From contig CM056741.1 of the NCBI GenBank assembly GCA_029851415.1, forward strand, positions 86,008,282-86,072,281: a DNA stretch of 64,000 nucleotides. Direction: 5' to 3'. Shown here piece by piece: positions 54,818 to 64,000 of this stretch. Position 1 is the stretch's first letter, and the number at the start of each line of letters is the position of its first letter. The notes under the pieces were generated by a model. That model ran no database searches. It was not told where the DNA came from and worked only from the letters and a program-made list of their open reading frames with translations. Both the position numbers and the translations under genes were made by a program. Source of the DNA: Eretmocerus hayati (lineage: Eukaryota; Arthropoda; Insecta; Hymenoptera; Aphelinidae).

Positions 54818-56628
54818 TGAAGTTTCATTCAAGTCAACCCACACTCTTTCGTCACAGGCTACATTGGCTGAAGACTGATCGTATACTCCCACCAGTAAAT
54901 CGAGGTCATTTTTTGGTGGTAAAATTAATATAGGATAGTCCTGAAACGAGTATCGGATACTCAAAAGTTGAACTGAAATTCATTGGAAAAACCTGTGGCT
55001 GATCCTCTATGACAGTATAAAAATACTCAGAACAAAGGGTAGTTGATCCTTGTCAGTTGTAAGATTTTAAACTTGGAAAATCTTGAGAAAAATGTATGCG
55101 AGGAGATATTATGCATAATGAGTAGTGAAATATGCTCACAGGGATATTATAATACTGAGTGCTCTAGTGAAACAATTACTCAGATTATTATTCCCATTAT
55201 CAGTGAACTATCAGAAGTAATTGTTGTGATTGACCCACCCGGTTGATGAATATATTTGAAACCTCCAACTAGATGTGATATCTTCTGAAACCAAAAATAT
55301 TTTACAGTGATCATTCTTGTTCATTTGAAGAGCTGTAAATTGAGCGAATCATGTGTAACCTGTGGATCCTTGAGAGATTCTCATACGACTGGGCTTAGAA
55401 TGCGAGAAATTGCAAGAGAATTTCGACATAGGGTTATATGAGATTCAGTATTTTTGAAACGATTCATCAACCGGGTGGAACAATCACAAGTATTAAACCT
55501 GAAACTCCACTAATATGTTAATGTTGATCAGAATAATTCATGGTCCAGAGTGCTCAGTATGATAATATCCCTTCAACTGTATTACTTCTCATCATATACA
55601 AAATCTTCTCGCATGTAATGCTCCCATGATTCACCAAGTTTGAAATCTCAGAGCTCAAAAAGATGAATCGCTTCTCGTTCTGAGAGTTTCAATACTGTCA
55701 TGGAGGATCAGCCAGAGATATTTCTGATATATTGCAGTTTATACAGTGAGAGACTAAATATTACTTTATCTCAGAACTATCAAATATCATAACTGATAAG
55801 GGAGAATGGTCAAGATTGAGAATATCATATCAAAGACTACCCAATATTCCTTGTGACAAGAGAGTGTGGTCTGACCTATATGAAACTTTACGCTACAAAT
55901 TCTCTCAATATTTGTTATCGAGTTTTCTGTCTGTCAAGATTTTTGACGCAAGGAAAAAGTTTAAACTGAATAAAGTGTGTGAGCGTTGGCCCACTTTATC
56001 CAACCTTCACCATGCTATCAAATTTTTAAATCAAAATTGGATCATAACTTGAGCTCATTTCCAATTAGAGCGTATAGAGATTAATGATTCTTTGAGCAAA
56101 TGAGACTTGAGTGCATGGTCCTATGCACTGTGAAAATCCCGGTTGCGCGTACCCAATGAATTTGAGGTTAGGATGACGCGCAAAGATATGTCCGCAATTT
56201 CCAAAATTCTATTTTATGTGAGGTAAACCATCAGCTGAATTTTTGCCAAAAAATTGATCAAACTCTGTACACTAAATAAATAATCAAACTTACTGCAACT
56301 CAGTTTCTGTCGGCTAGCTGAGTCTTGCCGCAGACTGAGATCTGCGATATGTAGCGGTGAAATTAGCCTTGGCTGGTTCAGCTGCTACAGACGCTCAAGT
56401 CAACCACACTGCTAGTCTGCTGCAAGAAAAATGGTCTGGACGGGCACCTTCTGCGAGCCTCGAGGATGATGATCGCCCCAGCTCCGAAATCCCGAGACTT
56501 GGCCGAGTGAACACAACACCGAACGCATCCCGCGCGCATGTGCGCCACCCGTGGGTGCCGTGTGAAGGCAGTCGCGGATTCTTGTTCTCGCGGATAGCGG
56601 ACAGCGCGGAAACTTCTTGTCGAGGCCC
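54818..56628 (-). repeat. Right terminal inverted repeat of Harbinger, 1.81 kb
   Basis: Reverse complement of 37,644-39,457 with modest divergence. The inner palindrome lies at about 54,818-55,900. The frames here (for example 56,357-56,731) translate the repeat and cross its border; a mirrored version occurs in the left repeat. Confidence 0.9.
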
Positions 56629-56631
56629 TAA

Positions 56632-56905
56632 AGAAGAGCACCAAAAACATCTGGTAGGAAGAAAATCCGCATCAGGTAGAGATCGTACTTTTTTGGAAGA
56701 TGCCTGGCGACAGTGCGGCCCAGAAAGCTGAAAAGGCCAGGTCGCATTCCGCGGCCACAATCTAGCCGCAGTCGTATGAACACGGTCCAGAGAGTGGACC
56801 TAAATCGCGTACCAGAGCTCCACCCGTTGGGCTAGTCAATGCCCAGCAGTGAAGTATAAACAGCAACCACACACATCAAACACAAGACATAGAACACAGT
56901 ACACA
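56632..56905. other. Right flank of Harbinger, no gene recognised
   Basis: A short frame (…EEHQKHLVGRKSASGRDRTFLEDAWRQCGPES) on the plus strand ends at 56,731. The Arg/Trp/Cys-rich style recalls the ends of LINE or retroelement ORFs, but I cannot assign it. Confidence 0.3.
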
Positions 56906-57425
56906 CTGTAAAAAATTTGTTGAATTTTCAACCAACATTTCAACCAGCTGGTTGGATTTTTCATTCAACCAACTGGTTGAATTTTCAACAAAGCAATTAT
57001 GTTCCGTGATGGATGGATGGATGGTCGATGGAATATCCATTGATCATCTATCCATCATGCATCCGTCCATTATCCACGCATCATCCATCCCTCCATCCAT
57101 ACATCCATCCGTCCTCCCACCATCCATTTCTCGATCCATTTATTGACCTCATCCATCATCCGTCCATCGACCATCGACCCATCATGTATAAGTCCACCCC
57201 TCCATCCATCCTTATCCACCCGTTTGACCATCCATCACATTCTACTCGTCTCAGGTAGACAACCTGATATGCAGGAACCACACGGACAGATTGTGATAAT
57301 CCATATTGGTTGAATATTCAACCAAACTGGTTGAATTTTCCATTCAACCAACGCAAAATTCAACCACTGGTTGAATGAAAACTTCAACCAGTTGGTTGAA
57401 GTTTTTCGGAAAAATTTTTTACAAG
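56906..57425. mobile_element. MITE of about 520 bp with GGTTGAA palindromes
   Basis: Left end CTGTAAAAAATTTG and right end AATTTTTTACAAG are inverted. Both halves contain many copies of GGTTGAA or TTCAACC, which pair with each other. The centre is a CCATCCAT microsatellite. No coding potential. The ends recall those of the small MITE at 207-359 in style. Confidence 0.6.
57005..57245. repeat. CCAT-type microsatellite
   Basis: Degenerate (CCAT)n/(ATGG)n. The orientation changes at about 57,030, from GATGGATGG to CCATCC. Ser/Ile/His/Pro-rich frames across it are translations of the repeat. Confidence 0.9.
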
Positions 57426-59000
57426 GCACGTTAGACTCAATTACACCCGCCGCGGACACTCTCAGAAACCGAACATAACTAGAGAAAATTGAAAAATACC
57501 ACTGAGCAAGGTGACGAGGACCTGCTCAAAGTGGCAGCCAGATCGGCACTGCCGATGTCGATATTCGACATCCAGAGCCAGGACTGAGCAGAAGCTGTGC
57601 ATCTTGAGAACATACTTACAATTAGTCTCAAAGTACCAAACAGCTAATTTTGAGATCGGCAACACTGTCGCATACACCAGCTGGCAAATCCAATAAGAGT
57701 ATACATGCAATACTTCCTTGAAGGCTAAATACAATAACTGATCCCGTACAATCTCGAAGAGAGAGCTACTGTGCGAGATCAGCTCAAAAAGTAAACAGTG
57801 CGTCACTCGGATCGATTTACGACCGACCCGCAAAACTGAAAAAATTTTTCCCCGAATTTTCAAAATTTTCCAAAAACTTTTATTAGAACAGCATCCTCGG
57901 TGATCAAAATCCACCCCTTTCAAATTTCAGCTCAATCGGACGTTTTGTACCGGAGCCACAATGTGCACCGCAGTGCACCCAAATTACACTCACCGGACTC
58001 ACTTTTTACCGCTTGACACAGCACCCGGGCCCAAATCGTCGAAACTCACCATAAAACACATTAGGCCACTTCCACGACAACCACAGGTACCCATGTAGAC
58101 ACATACAGAGTCACTTTGAACCCCACGCCTAGCTCAAGGTCGAGAAAACGGCGGATTTTTCAGTGAAATCGTTCGAAAAAGTCAACTCCAGAATTTCGAA
58201 AAGTAGAGTCAAAAACGCAAAAATTCATGCGTATCACAATTAGATATGGTGAATAACATCTCAAACTCACTGTTTTCATCATCTGTATTGCCAAGAAAAA
58301 TTTAGAGAAGCCAGAATCTCAATACGAGATGTCAGAATTTTTCAACGAAAATGAGCGAAAAATGCGTATTTTGACTGAAAAAGTTAATTGAATAACATGA
58401 ATTTGGATAAATCTCAATTGGGAACCTCCATTGTTACAAAGAATCTATATAGTCAGATATACCAATAGCTACAAACATCATTAGAAGAGCCAAAAACGAA
58501 ATTACAAGAGTTCAAGAGGAAAAATGTAGAATTTCGATGCGAAATTAGTCGATATGCAAAAACTCAAATTCCTCACCTCAGAAATCAAATTTGGGGGTGT
58601 AATTGCAGGAGATAGATTGATCAATATCATAACTTGAAGTGAGACCAATGACAAAGACCTAGGTTTGAACAGAAAAATTTTGAGACCAAAATCGTATAGA
58701 GTCCAATTGTCACTCGAAAAGTGACCGTGGCACTAAAAACAAGTGTGGATTCGACTATAAATCGGTCAATTTTAACGGTATCGCATTGAGAGTTCGTATG
58801 AACATTCCTCAGAGTGTATACTAGTAGAATCGGAATCGAACGACTACCCAAAGATTTTCAAATCACCACAATAGAATGAAAATTCAGATAAATTACAGTT
58901 TTTCGTACGTAAATGAGAGTACCCAAAAACCGTCTTAACTCGGTCAATTTTGACCCGATTTCAACGTTCAAACGCTCAAATTGAGGGGGTGGGTGGAATA
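57426..59000. other. No gene recognised
   Basis: Long AT-rich stretch. The best frame, 57,462-57,923 on the minus strand (153 codons, MKGVDFDHRGCC…), is hydrophobic and Cys-rich but shows no motif. I do not call it a gene. Confidence 0.4.
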
Positions 59001-59181
59001 AGGGCCTAAGTGCACTTCCGGCCTACCGCTTTTTTGAACCCTTGAACCATGATCTATCACCCCATGAAAGTTGTTTTTCCATAAACTTCGAAAACCCCAT
59101 AGATCAGGAAAAGGACCTAAAAGCACTTAGGCCCCTCTACATATTCGATAAAAGGGCCTAAGTGCACTTAGGCCCTTTTGT
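59001..59181. repeat. Inverted AAGTGCACTT repeats ending in a perfect 30-bp palindrome
   Basis: GGGCCTAAGTGCACTT at about 59,003 and AAAAGCACTTAGGCCC at about 59,120 are inverted copies. At 59,152-59,181 the two halves meet with no spacer: AAAAGGGCCTAAGTG and its exact reverse complement. A related GTTAGGTCC/GAGTAAGG series continues to 59,270. Confidence 0.85.
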
Positions 59182-60395
59182 CGATGATATGATGGGAGTA
59201 AGGCTCTTTTATCGATTGTATGATGAGAGTTAGGTCCTTTGTCTATTATCTGAAGGCAGTTAGACCCAGCTAGACTCCCTGGACAGCTAGTTGTATAGTT
59301 TTGACGGGTAAGAATGAATCGTCTAACTACTATGCTACACCATTGGACACGAATGGTTTGCCAATCATTTTGAAGAGAAAAGTGTGACCTCACTATTCCA
59401 TTAGGTTTGAGTGGAGAAAGAGCTTTCTTATTTCCCAAGGTCATCTCTGTGTCGTACAGTATTCTAAGTAATCCTTCAAGAAGTTGAAAATCGGCGTTCC
59501 ATTAGTAAATCCATGTTCCGATGGATTTCAATGAATCAATCTGATTTTTTTCGACATCTCTTCAGAACTCCGACAAATAGGAGAGCAGTATTCTTATATC
59601 GATAACCTGTGAGTGAGGCCTCTAAAAAAATTCATAAAAGATAAAAATCGATTTTCAACCATGTTACCTGTAATCAAGACGTTAGTTAACCACTTCATCG
59701 TATTTGCCGGGCCATGTCACAGCGAAAACCGTTTCGAAAACTATCAGTTTTGGCGGTGGAAAGTGGTCAAAAATGCAAAAAATTATCTTTAAAACAAATT
59801 TCAATTCAGTAATTGCATCTCTTGTGCATGCGCATCCTCTGATGTCTCTAAAAGTAACTTCAATTGATAGCCACCCGGTGTAACTCACTTCAGAATGGTC
59901 ACTCAAGGAAGTCGGTTTGACGCGTTAGATCACGAGATCTAGCTGGTCCAAAAAATGAAAAACTCCAAGGTATCGAGTCCGTGAACCCGTGGCCCCTCCG
60001 ATGGACGCCAAGAATGCGAATTTTGAGTCGGATCGTTCCCAAGACGTGAACATGTGTTTTTCGTGTATTTTTTGATGTACAAACTGAATCCGTGGTCAGT
60101 TTTGTCCCCAACCTCCAACATTATCTGGTAGGCACAAAAAAGAGTAAGATAGGCAGAAGTAGGCTCAAGAAACGAGATCAAGTAAGAAATTGATTGGGCC
60201 CCAATCACTGTGGCGCCCGAAAATCAGACTCGCAACGGGAGTCGGGAGGGTCCGGGTCACCATACCTCACTAAACTTTTTTCACAGTCTCGTACCACCTA
60301 GGAAATGAAGAATCCAGAGTGACCCCATCAAATGGGCCTTCTGTCCAGAGCTACAAGCAAAAACGTTAGAATTGCCCATATAGGCCCATGTCAAA
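59182..60395. other. No gene recognised
   Basis: Short frames on both strands; none contains a known motif. The minus-strand pair at 59,899-60,208 overlaps in two phases and is probably chance. Confidence 0.4.
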
Positions 60396-60655
60396 AAATG
60401 ATATATATATATATACTGGGGGGGGGCAACCCCCCCTGCTCGCTCTGCTCACCAACCCCCATTTGAATTAATGTAATGAAATAAAAATGAATGAAACCCC
60501 AAAATCCCACACGCTTTGACACTTCACTCTCATTTATCATCATTATTTCTCTGAAAACTCCGGACCTCACCCATGCCCAAATCCAATTCGCGAAGCTCAC
60601 AATTATAATAGATATATACCTAACAATATATATATATATATATATATTATATATA
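60396..60655. repeat. Two (TA)n tracts with G/C runs
   Basis: (TA)n at about 60,400-60,415, followed by a G run and a C run that can pair (60,418-60,438), and a second (TA)n at about 60,627-60,652. The hydrophobic Ile/Tyr frames here are translations of the TA repeat. Confidence 0.9.
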
Positions 60656-60817
60656 GTCTTCATACTGTACCGCGCCTGCGCGTCACACTCTCATTGCTTA
60701 CCATGCATTCCCATGTAAAACTTTCAACAGAATTTAAATTCTCATACATTGATATTCTTTCCAATAACTCATCTCACCCCTTCTACACGAAGTTTCATTT
60801 TACTGTCTTCCAAAACA

Positions 60818-61108
60818 ATGAGACCTCTATTATTTTTTATCATATTGATACATTCCTATTTCATTAAATTATTCTCACTAATGCCCAGCGCAGGGTTGGC
60901 AGAGAAATTCTTGGGACGCGAGCTCATGCGCGACTTCACTCGGCTCACCGAGCTCATGCGCAACTTCACTCGTTCCCCGACCGAGCAGGCTCGAAAAATC
61001 GTCTGCTCCTCGACGCAGATGTGTCAACAAATGCCCTCTAACCTTTTCTACCGCGAGTCGGGGTGCAAGACTCCCACATATAAACAGTGGTGCGATGCAA
61101 AAATGTGA
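60818..61108 (+). CDS. Possible small secreted protein, 96 aa, four cysteines
   Basis: From the ATG at 60,818: MRPLLFFIILIHSYFIKLFS, a strongly hydrophobic start that could be a signal peptide with cleavage near SAG. The mature part is charged and contains an internal duplication, ELMRDFTRLT / ELMRNFTRSP, with an N-glycosylation sequon in the second copy (NFT). It ends in a four-Cys tail (…VCSS…MCQQ…GCKTP…WCDAKM). The frame is also open to an ATG at 60,749. GC content rises within the mature part, as for a real exon. No family is recognised. A single-exon secreted peptide or a last exon are both possible. Confidence 0.4.
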   Translation: MRPLLFFIILIHSYFIKLFSLMPSAGLAEKFLGRELMRDFTRLTELMRNFTRSPTEQARKIVCSSTQMCQQMPSNLFYRESGCKTPTYKQWCDAKM

Positions 61109-61254
61109 TATGAATTTTATAGTTTCCAGCTATGAAAAATAATGCATATACAATTTAGGTGTGTCATTTTGATCCCCATATACGGCGAAGTGTTGGTATT
61201 CGTCGAATATGAGTGCGTTTGGACCAATTAAAGTTGCCGTTGGTTCGTAAATTA

Positions 61255-61289
61255 AGTACATGATATTACGAATCGTAATATCATGTACT
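61255..61289. repeat. Perfect 35-bp palindrome
   Basis: Arms AGTACATGATATTACGA and TCGTAATATCATGTACT (17 bp each, no mismatch) separated by a single A. It stands alone in AT-rich DNA 150 bp after the possible secreted-protein ORF. Confidence 0.9.
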
Positions 61290-62329
61290 GCAGTTTTTTA
61301 CGTGCTTGTCTGAGTGACACGGGAATTCATCGCCACCATTGGCGCCTTGCTCCAGAAAATTGAATCAATGCATGAATATCAATTCTTTTATTGTGGGAGT
61401 GATCCTTGCAGATCATAGCTCGCTTTCGGTTGGAGGGCTCACAACAGTCTGTGGGTATTGCTTATACAATTTTCTAATTTTAGATGGAATACGAATACTC
61501 TAGGTAGAGAACTCTGTGTGAGAAAAATTAATCGTAAAAACAGAGTAAGAATCAATTCATGAAAACTTGAGATAGTACTTGGAATAGTCCATTCATCATC
61601 AAGCAACCTCTTGTTGACTATTATAAAAGAGCAATGCCATACCTATACCCTGTTTCTAATCCTATACCCTGTCTCGATGATTTAATCAGTTTAGCTACTA
61701 TTCAACTATATCTATTGAATAGTAGCTGAATTATATCAGTTCTATAACTCTATAGTCTACCGCAACATTTTCTAATGTACTTTGGGTCATTTTTAAGCTT
61801 GTTACAAGAACTTTAGAATGAGCCAAAGTCTAATCGATTTACTTGAGTCGATCTGTCTAAATTTTCCCAAGAAACGATGCAGATCGGCAATAAACTTCAT
61901 AAAATCATTTTTCTTGGCGTGCAACCACATCTTGAGCTTATTGCCGGTCTCAAGCTCTACTTCCGACTTATTTTGACGCGACAAATACGTTCTGGTCGGC
62001 AAAAAAGTTGTACTGCACTCCTTTTCCTGATGACCCCATGGGGGGGGGCAGGGGGGTTATGCTGGGTACACACCATTCACGGCCTACATCTTTTCGAACG
62101 ATCTCCGTATTTTGCTCATGAAATATTTTTTTTTAGTTTTCTAGAATCCTCTGGACTGAGAGCTATGCGAGTCCATTTAGACTATTTCGGCAAGAGCTGT
62201 CCACCTTGATGAGTAAAGAGGGGGGGGGGGGGAGGGCCTCGAGCAGAATTTTAGAGAAAATAATCTTTGGATATTGTGTAAAATGAGAACATTGAGACTC
62301 TCATTCGTTTTGTCCATAACTCCTCATAG
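61290..62329. other. No gene recognised
   Basis: Mostly AT-rich. A minus-strand frame at 61,802-62,002 reads …KSEVELETGNKLKMWLHAKKNDFMKFIADLHRFLGKF…, coding-like in style but without a known motif. Two G runs (62,041-62,048, 62,221-62,231) lie in otherwise unremarkable sequence. Confidence 0.4.
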
Positions 62330-64000
62330 GTTCATTTTTCACGATCGAAAAAACGAGTTACTCGTCTTCTTTTCCATCTCTAAATTTTTCGATTAAACTT
62401 CTGATTGTGGAATCAATTAGGATACCTCCCCAGGACTCGGAAGAACGTGGGAACGCATTACGAGGATTATCTGATTGGAAAACTAGAAGATTATCAAAGA
62501 CGAGACGCTGATAAGACATTTTTCTGTATTGAAAGGAACTAGTTACTCACCTTCTCCTCCATCTCTAAATTTTTTCATAAGATTTTGAATCGTAAAATTA
62601 ATCGAAATTGACCTTGCATTGACTTTGAAAATCGTGTGGACGCATCACCAGGATTATCCGATTGGAATACTTCGAGATTTTCAAAGACAAGAAACTGATA
62701 AAACATTTTTCTCGATCGAAAAAAAAAACGAGTCTCGACTTCTTTTCCATCTCTAAATTTTTAGATTAAACTTCTATCCGTGGAATCAATCAGGATACCT
62801 CACTCTGACTTTGAAAAACGTGTGGGAGCATTATCCGATTCGAATACTTAGAGATTTTCAGGAATAAGATGCTGCAAAGACATTTTTCTCGATCGAAGAA
62901 AACGGAATACTCGCCTTCTTTTCCATCTCTAAATTTTGTGATCAAACTTTTAGTTGTGAATTCAAGCAGAATACCTTCCTTTGACTCTGGAAAACATGTG
63001 GACGCATCACCAGGATTATCTGATTAGACAACTTGAAAGTTTTCAGCGACGGGAGGCTGATAAGACATCTTACTCGATCGAAAAAAACCAGTTATTCGCC
63101 TTCTTAACCATCTCTAAATTTTTTAATTGAACTTTCAATCGTGGAATCAATCAGGATACCTCCCTCTGATTTTGAGGAACGTGAGGGAGCATCACCAGGA
63201 TCATCCGATTGGAATACTTTGAGATTTTCAGAGACAAGAGGCTGTGAAGACATGTTTCTCAATCGAAAAAACGAGTTACATGCTTTGTTTCCCATCTCTA
63301 AACTTTTTGAATGAACTTTCAATTGTGGAATACATTAGGATACCTCTCTCTGACTTTGGGATAGGTGTGGACGCATTACCAGGATTATCTGATTGGAAAA
63401 CTCAAAGAAAGATTTTCAAAGACGAGAGGTTGATAGAACATTTTTCTCGATTGAAAAAAACGAGTTACGCGTTCTCTTTTCCATCTCTAAATTTTTTTAT
63501 TGAACTTTTGATTGTAGAATCAAAAAGGATACATTCCTAGGACTCTGGAGAGCGTGGGGACGCATTACCAGGATTATCTGATTGGAAAACTAGACGATTT
63601 TCAGAGACGAGAGGCTGATGAGACATTTCTCTCTGAAAATCTCGAAGTATTCCAATCGGATGATCCTGGTTATGCTCCCTCACGTTTCCCAAAGTGAGAG
63701 GGAGGTATTCTGATTGATTTTACGATTGGAAGTTCAATCGAAAAATTTAGAGATGGGAAAGAAGGCGAGTAACTCGTTTTCTTCGATCGAGTAAAATGTC
63801 TTATCAGCCTCTCGTCGCTGAAAATCTTCAAGTTTCCCAATCAGATAATCGTGGTAATGCGTCCACACCTATCCCAAAGTCAGAGAGAGGTATCCTAATG
63901 TATTCCATAATTGAAAGTTCATTCAAAAAGTTTAGAGATGGGGAACAAAGCGAGTAACTCGTTTTTTCGATTGAGAAACATGTCTTGCCAGCCTCTTGTC
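62330..64000. repeat. About 185-bp satellite with an orientation switch
   Basis: The phrase CCATCTCTAAATTTTT marks seven units at 62,373, 62,559, 62,747, 62,923, 63,108, 63,292 and 63,481 (spacings 176-189 bp). Each unit continues with AACTT…GTGGAATCAAT…GGATACCTC…GCATTACCAGGATTATCTGATTGGAA. Near 63,630 the array reverses: AGAGATGG now precedes in the opposite sense at about 63,750 and 63,940. Units differ by roughly 15-20% by eye. The array continues beyond the window. Frames inside it are not genes. Confidence 0.9.

Larger units (their letters stand above)
37644..56628. mobile_element. PIF/Harbinger transposon, 18,985 bp, with giant terminal inverted repeats
   Basis: The left end GGGCCTCGACAAGAAGTTTC and right end GAAACTTCTTGTCGAGGCCC are exact inverses, flanked on both sides by the 3-bp target TAA (37,641-37,643 and 56,629-56,631), the classical signature of PIF/Harbinger. 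Terminal repeats run 37,644-39,457 and 54,818-56,628. Inside are a DDE transposase (plus strand) and a MADF-BESS gene (minus strand), the usual two-gene set. A 7.9-kb Penelope composite (44,830-52,690) is inserted between them; without it the element would be about 11.1 kb. Confidence 0.92.

Noticed and set aside
56395..56760. 121- and 124-codon frames on both strands
   Set aside because: They cover the GC-rich tip of the right Harbinger repeat and its flank; the equivalent frames occur mirrored at 37.5-37.9 kb.
56952..57258. Ser/Ile/Pro/His-rich plus-strand proteins
   Set aside because: Translations of the CCAT microsatellite inside a MITE.
57462..57923. 153-codon hydrophobic minus-strand ORF
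   Set aside because: No motif, no start context of note and no neighbours to support it; kept only as a remark in the region entry.

Overview
The window looks like a TE-dense stretch of an arthropod (possibly insect) nuclear genome. Reasons: AT-rich DNA, short spliceosomal introns (63-78 bp in two places), an FKBP12-like gene fragment of insect type, and a load of Penelope-like elements (PLEs), a Maverick/Polinton remnant of the arthropod/nematode F54H12.2 type, a PIF/Harbinger transposon with a MADF-BESS partner gene, a LINE, a Copia end and several foldback elements. I cannot name the species.

Layout. 1-5.2 kb: a small MITE, two FKBP12-like exons (minus strand) and a tandemly arranged dispersed repeat. 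5.2-11.0 kb: a small unknown minus-strand gene with a TATA box and a 63-bp 5'UTR intron, whose promoter and first exon recur as an inverted copy at 10.4-11.0 kb. 11.16-22.39 kb: minus-strand Maverick/Polinton remnant (integrase end, capsid-type proteins, adenain-like protease). It is split by a LINE (15-bp target duplication) and by a foldback pair of PLE copies (13-bp target duplication). 22.4-25.4 kb: foldback element with arms built of CGATCG-rich tandem repeats. 25.6-28.1 kb: a second PLE family and the 3' end of a Copia retrotransposon with one LTR. 29.1-33.1 kb: a 3.9-kb non-coding palindrome. 33.1-37.6 kb: debris of an apparent LTR element with a retropepsin-like ORF and two unknown ORFs.

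37,644-56,628: one 18,985-bp PIF/Harbinger element, bounded by TAA target duplications and GGGCCTCGAC termini, with about 1.8-kb terminal inverted repeats whose inner 1.1 kb is itself a palindrome. It carries a two-exon DDE transposase (plus strand; the residue I take for the catalytic Glu is Ala) and a MADF/BESS gene (minus strand). Between them sits a 7.9-kb near-perfect palindrome of a third PLE family, inserted as one unit (10-15-bp direct repeats). 56.6-64.0 kb: a MITE with a CCAT microsatellite, mostly unrecognised DNA with short perfect palindromes, a possible small secreted protein, and an about 185-bp satellite whose units switch orientation near 63,630.

Only FKBP12, the unknown 5.2-kb gene and perhaps the 60.8-kb ORF are candidate host genes. 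Nearly everything else is nested mobile DNA, and the nesting gives an order: Maverick before LINE and PLE-A; Harbinger before PLE-C. The recurring theme is inverted symmetry at every scale, from 14-bp arms to 3.9-kb arms.
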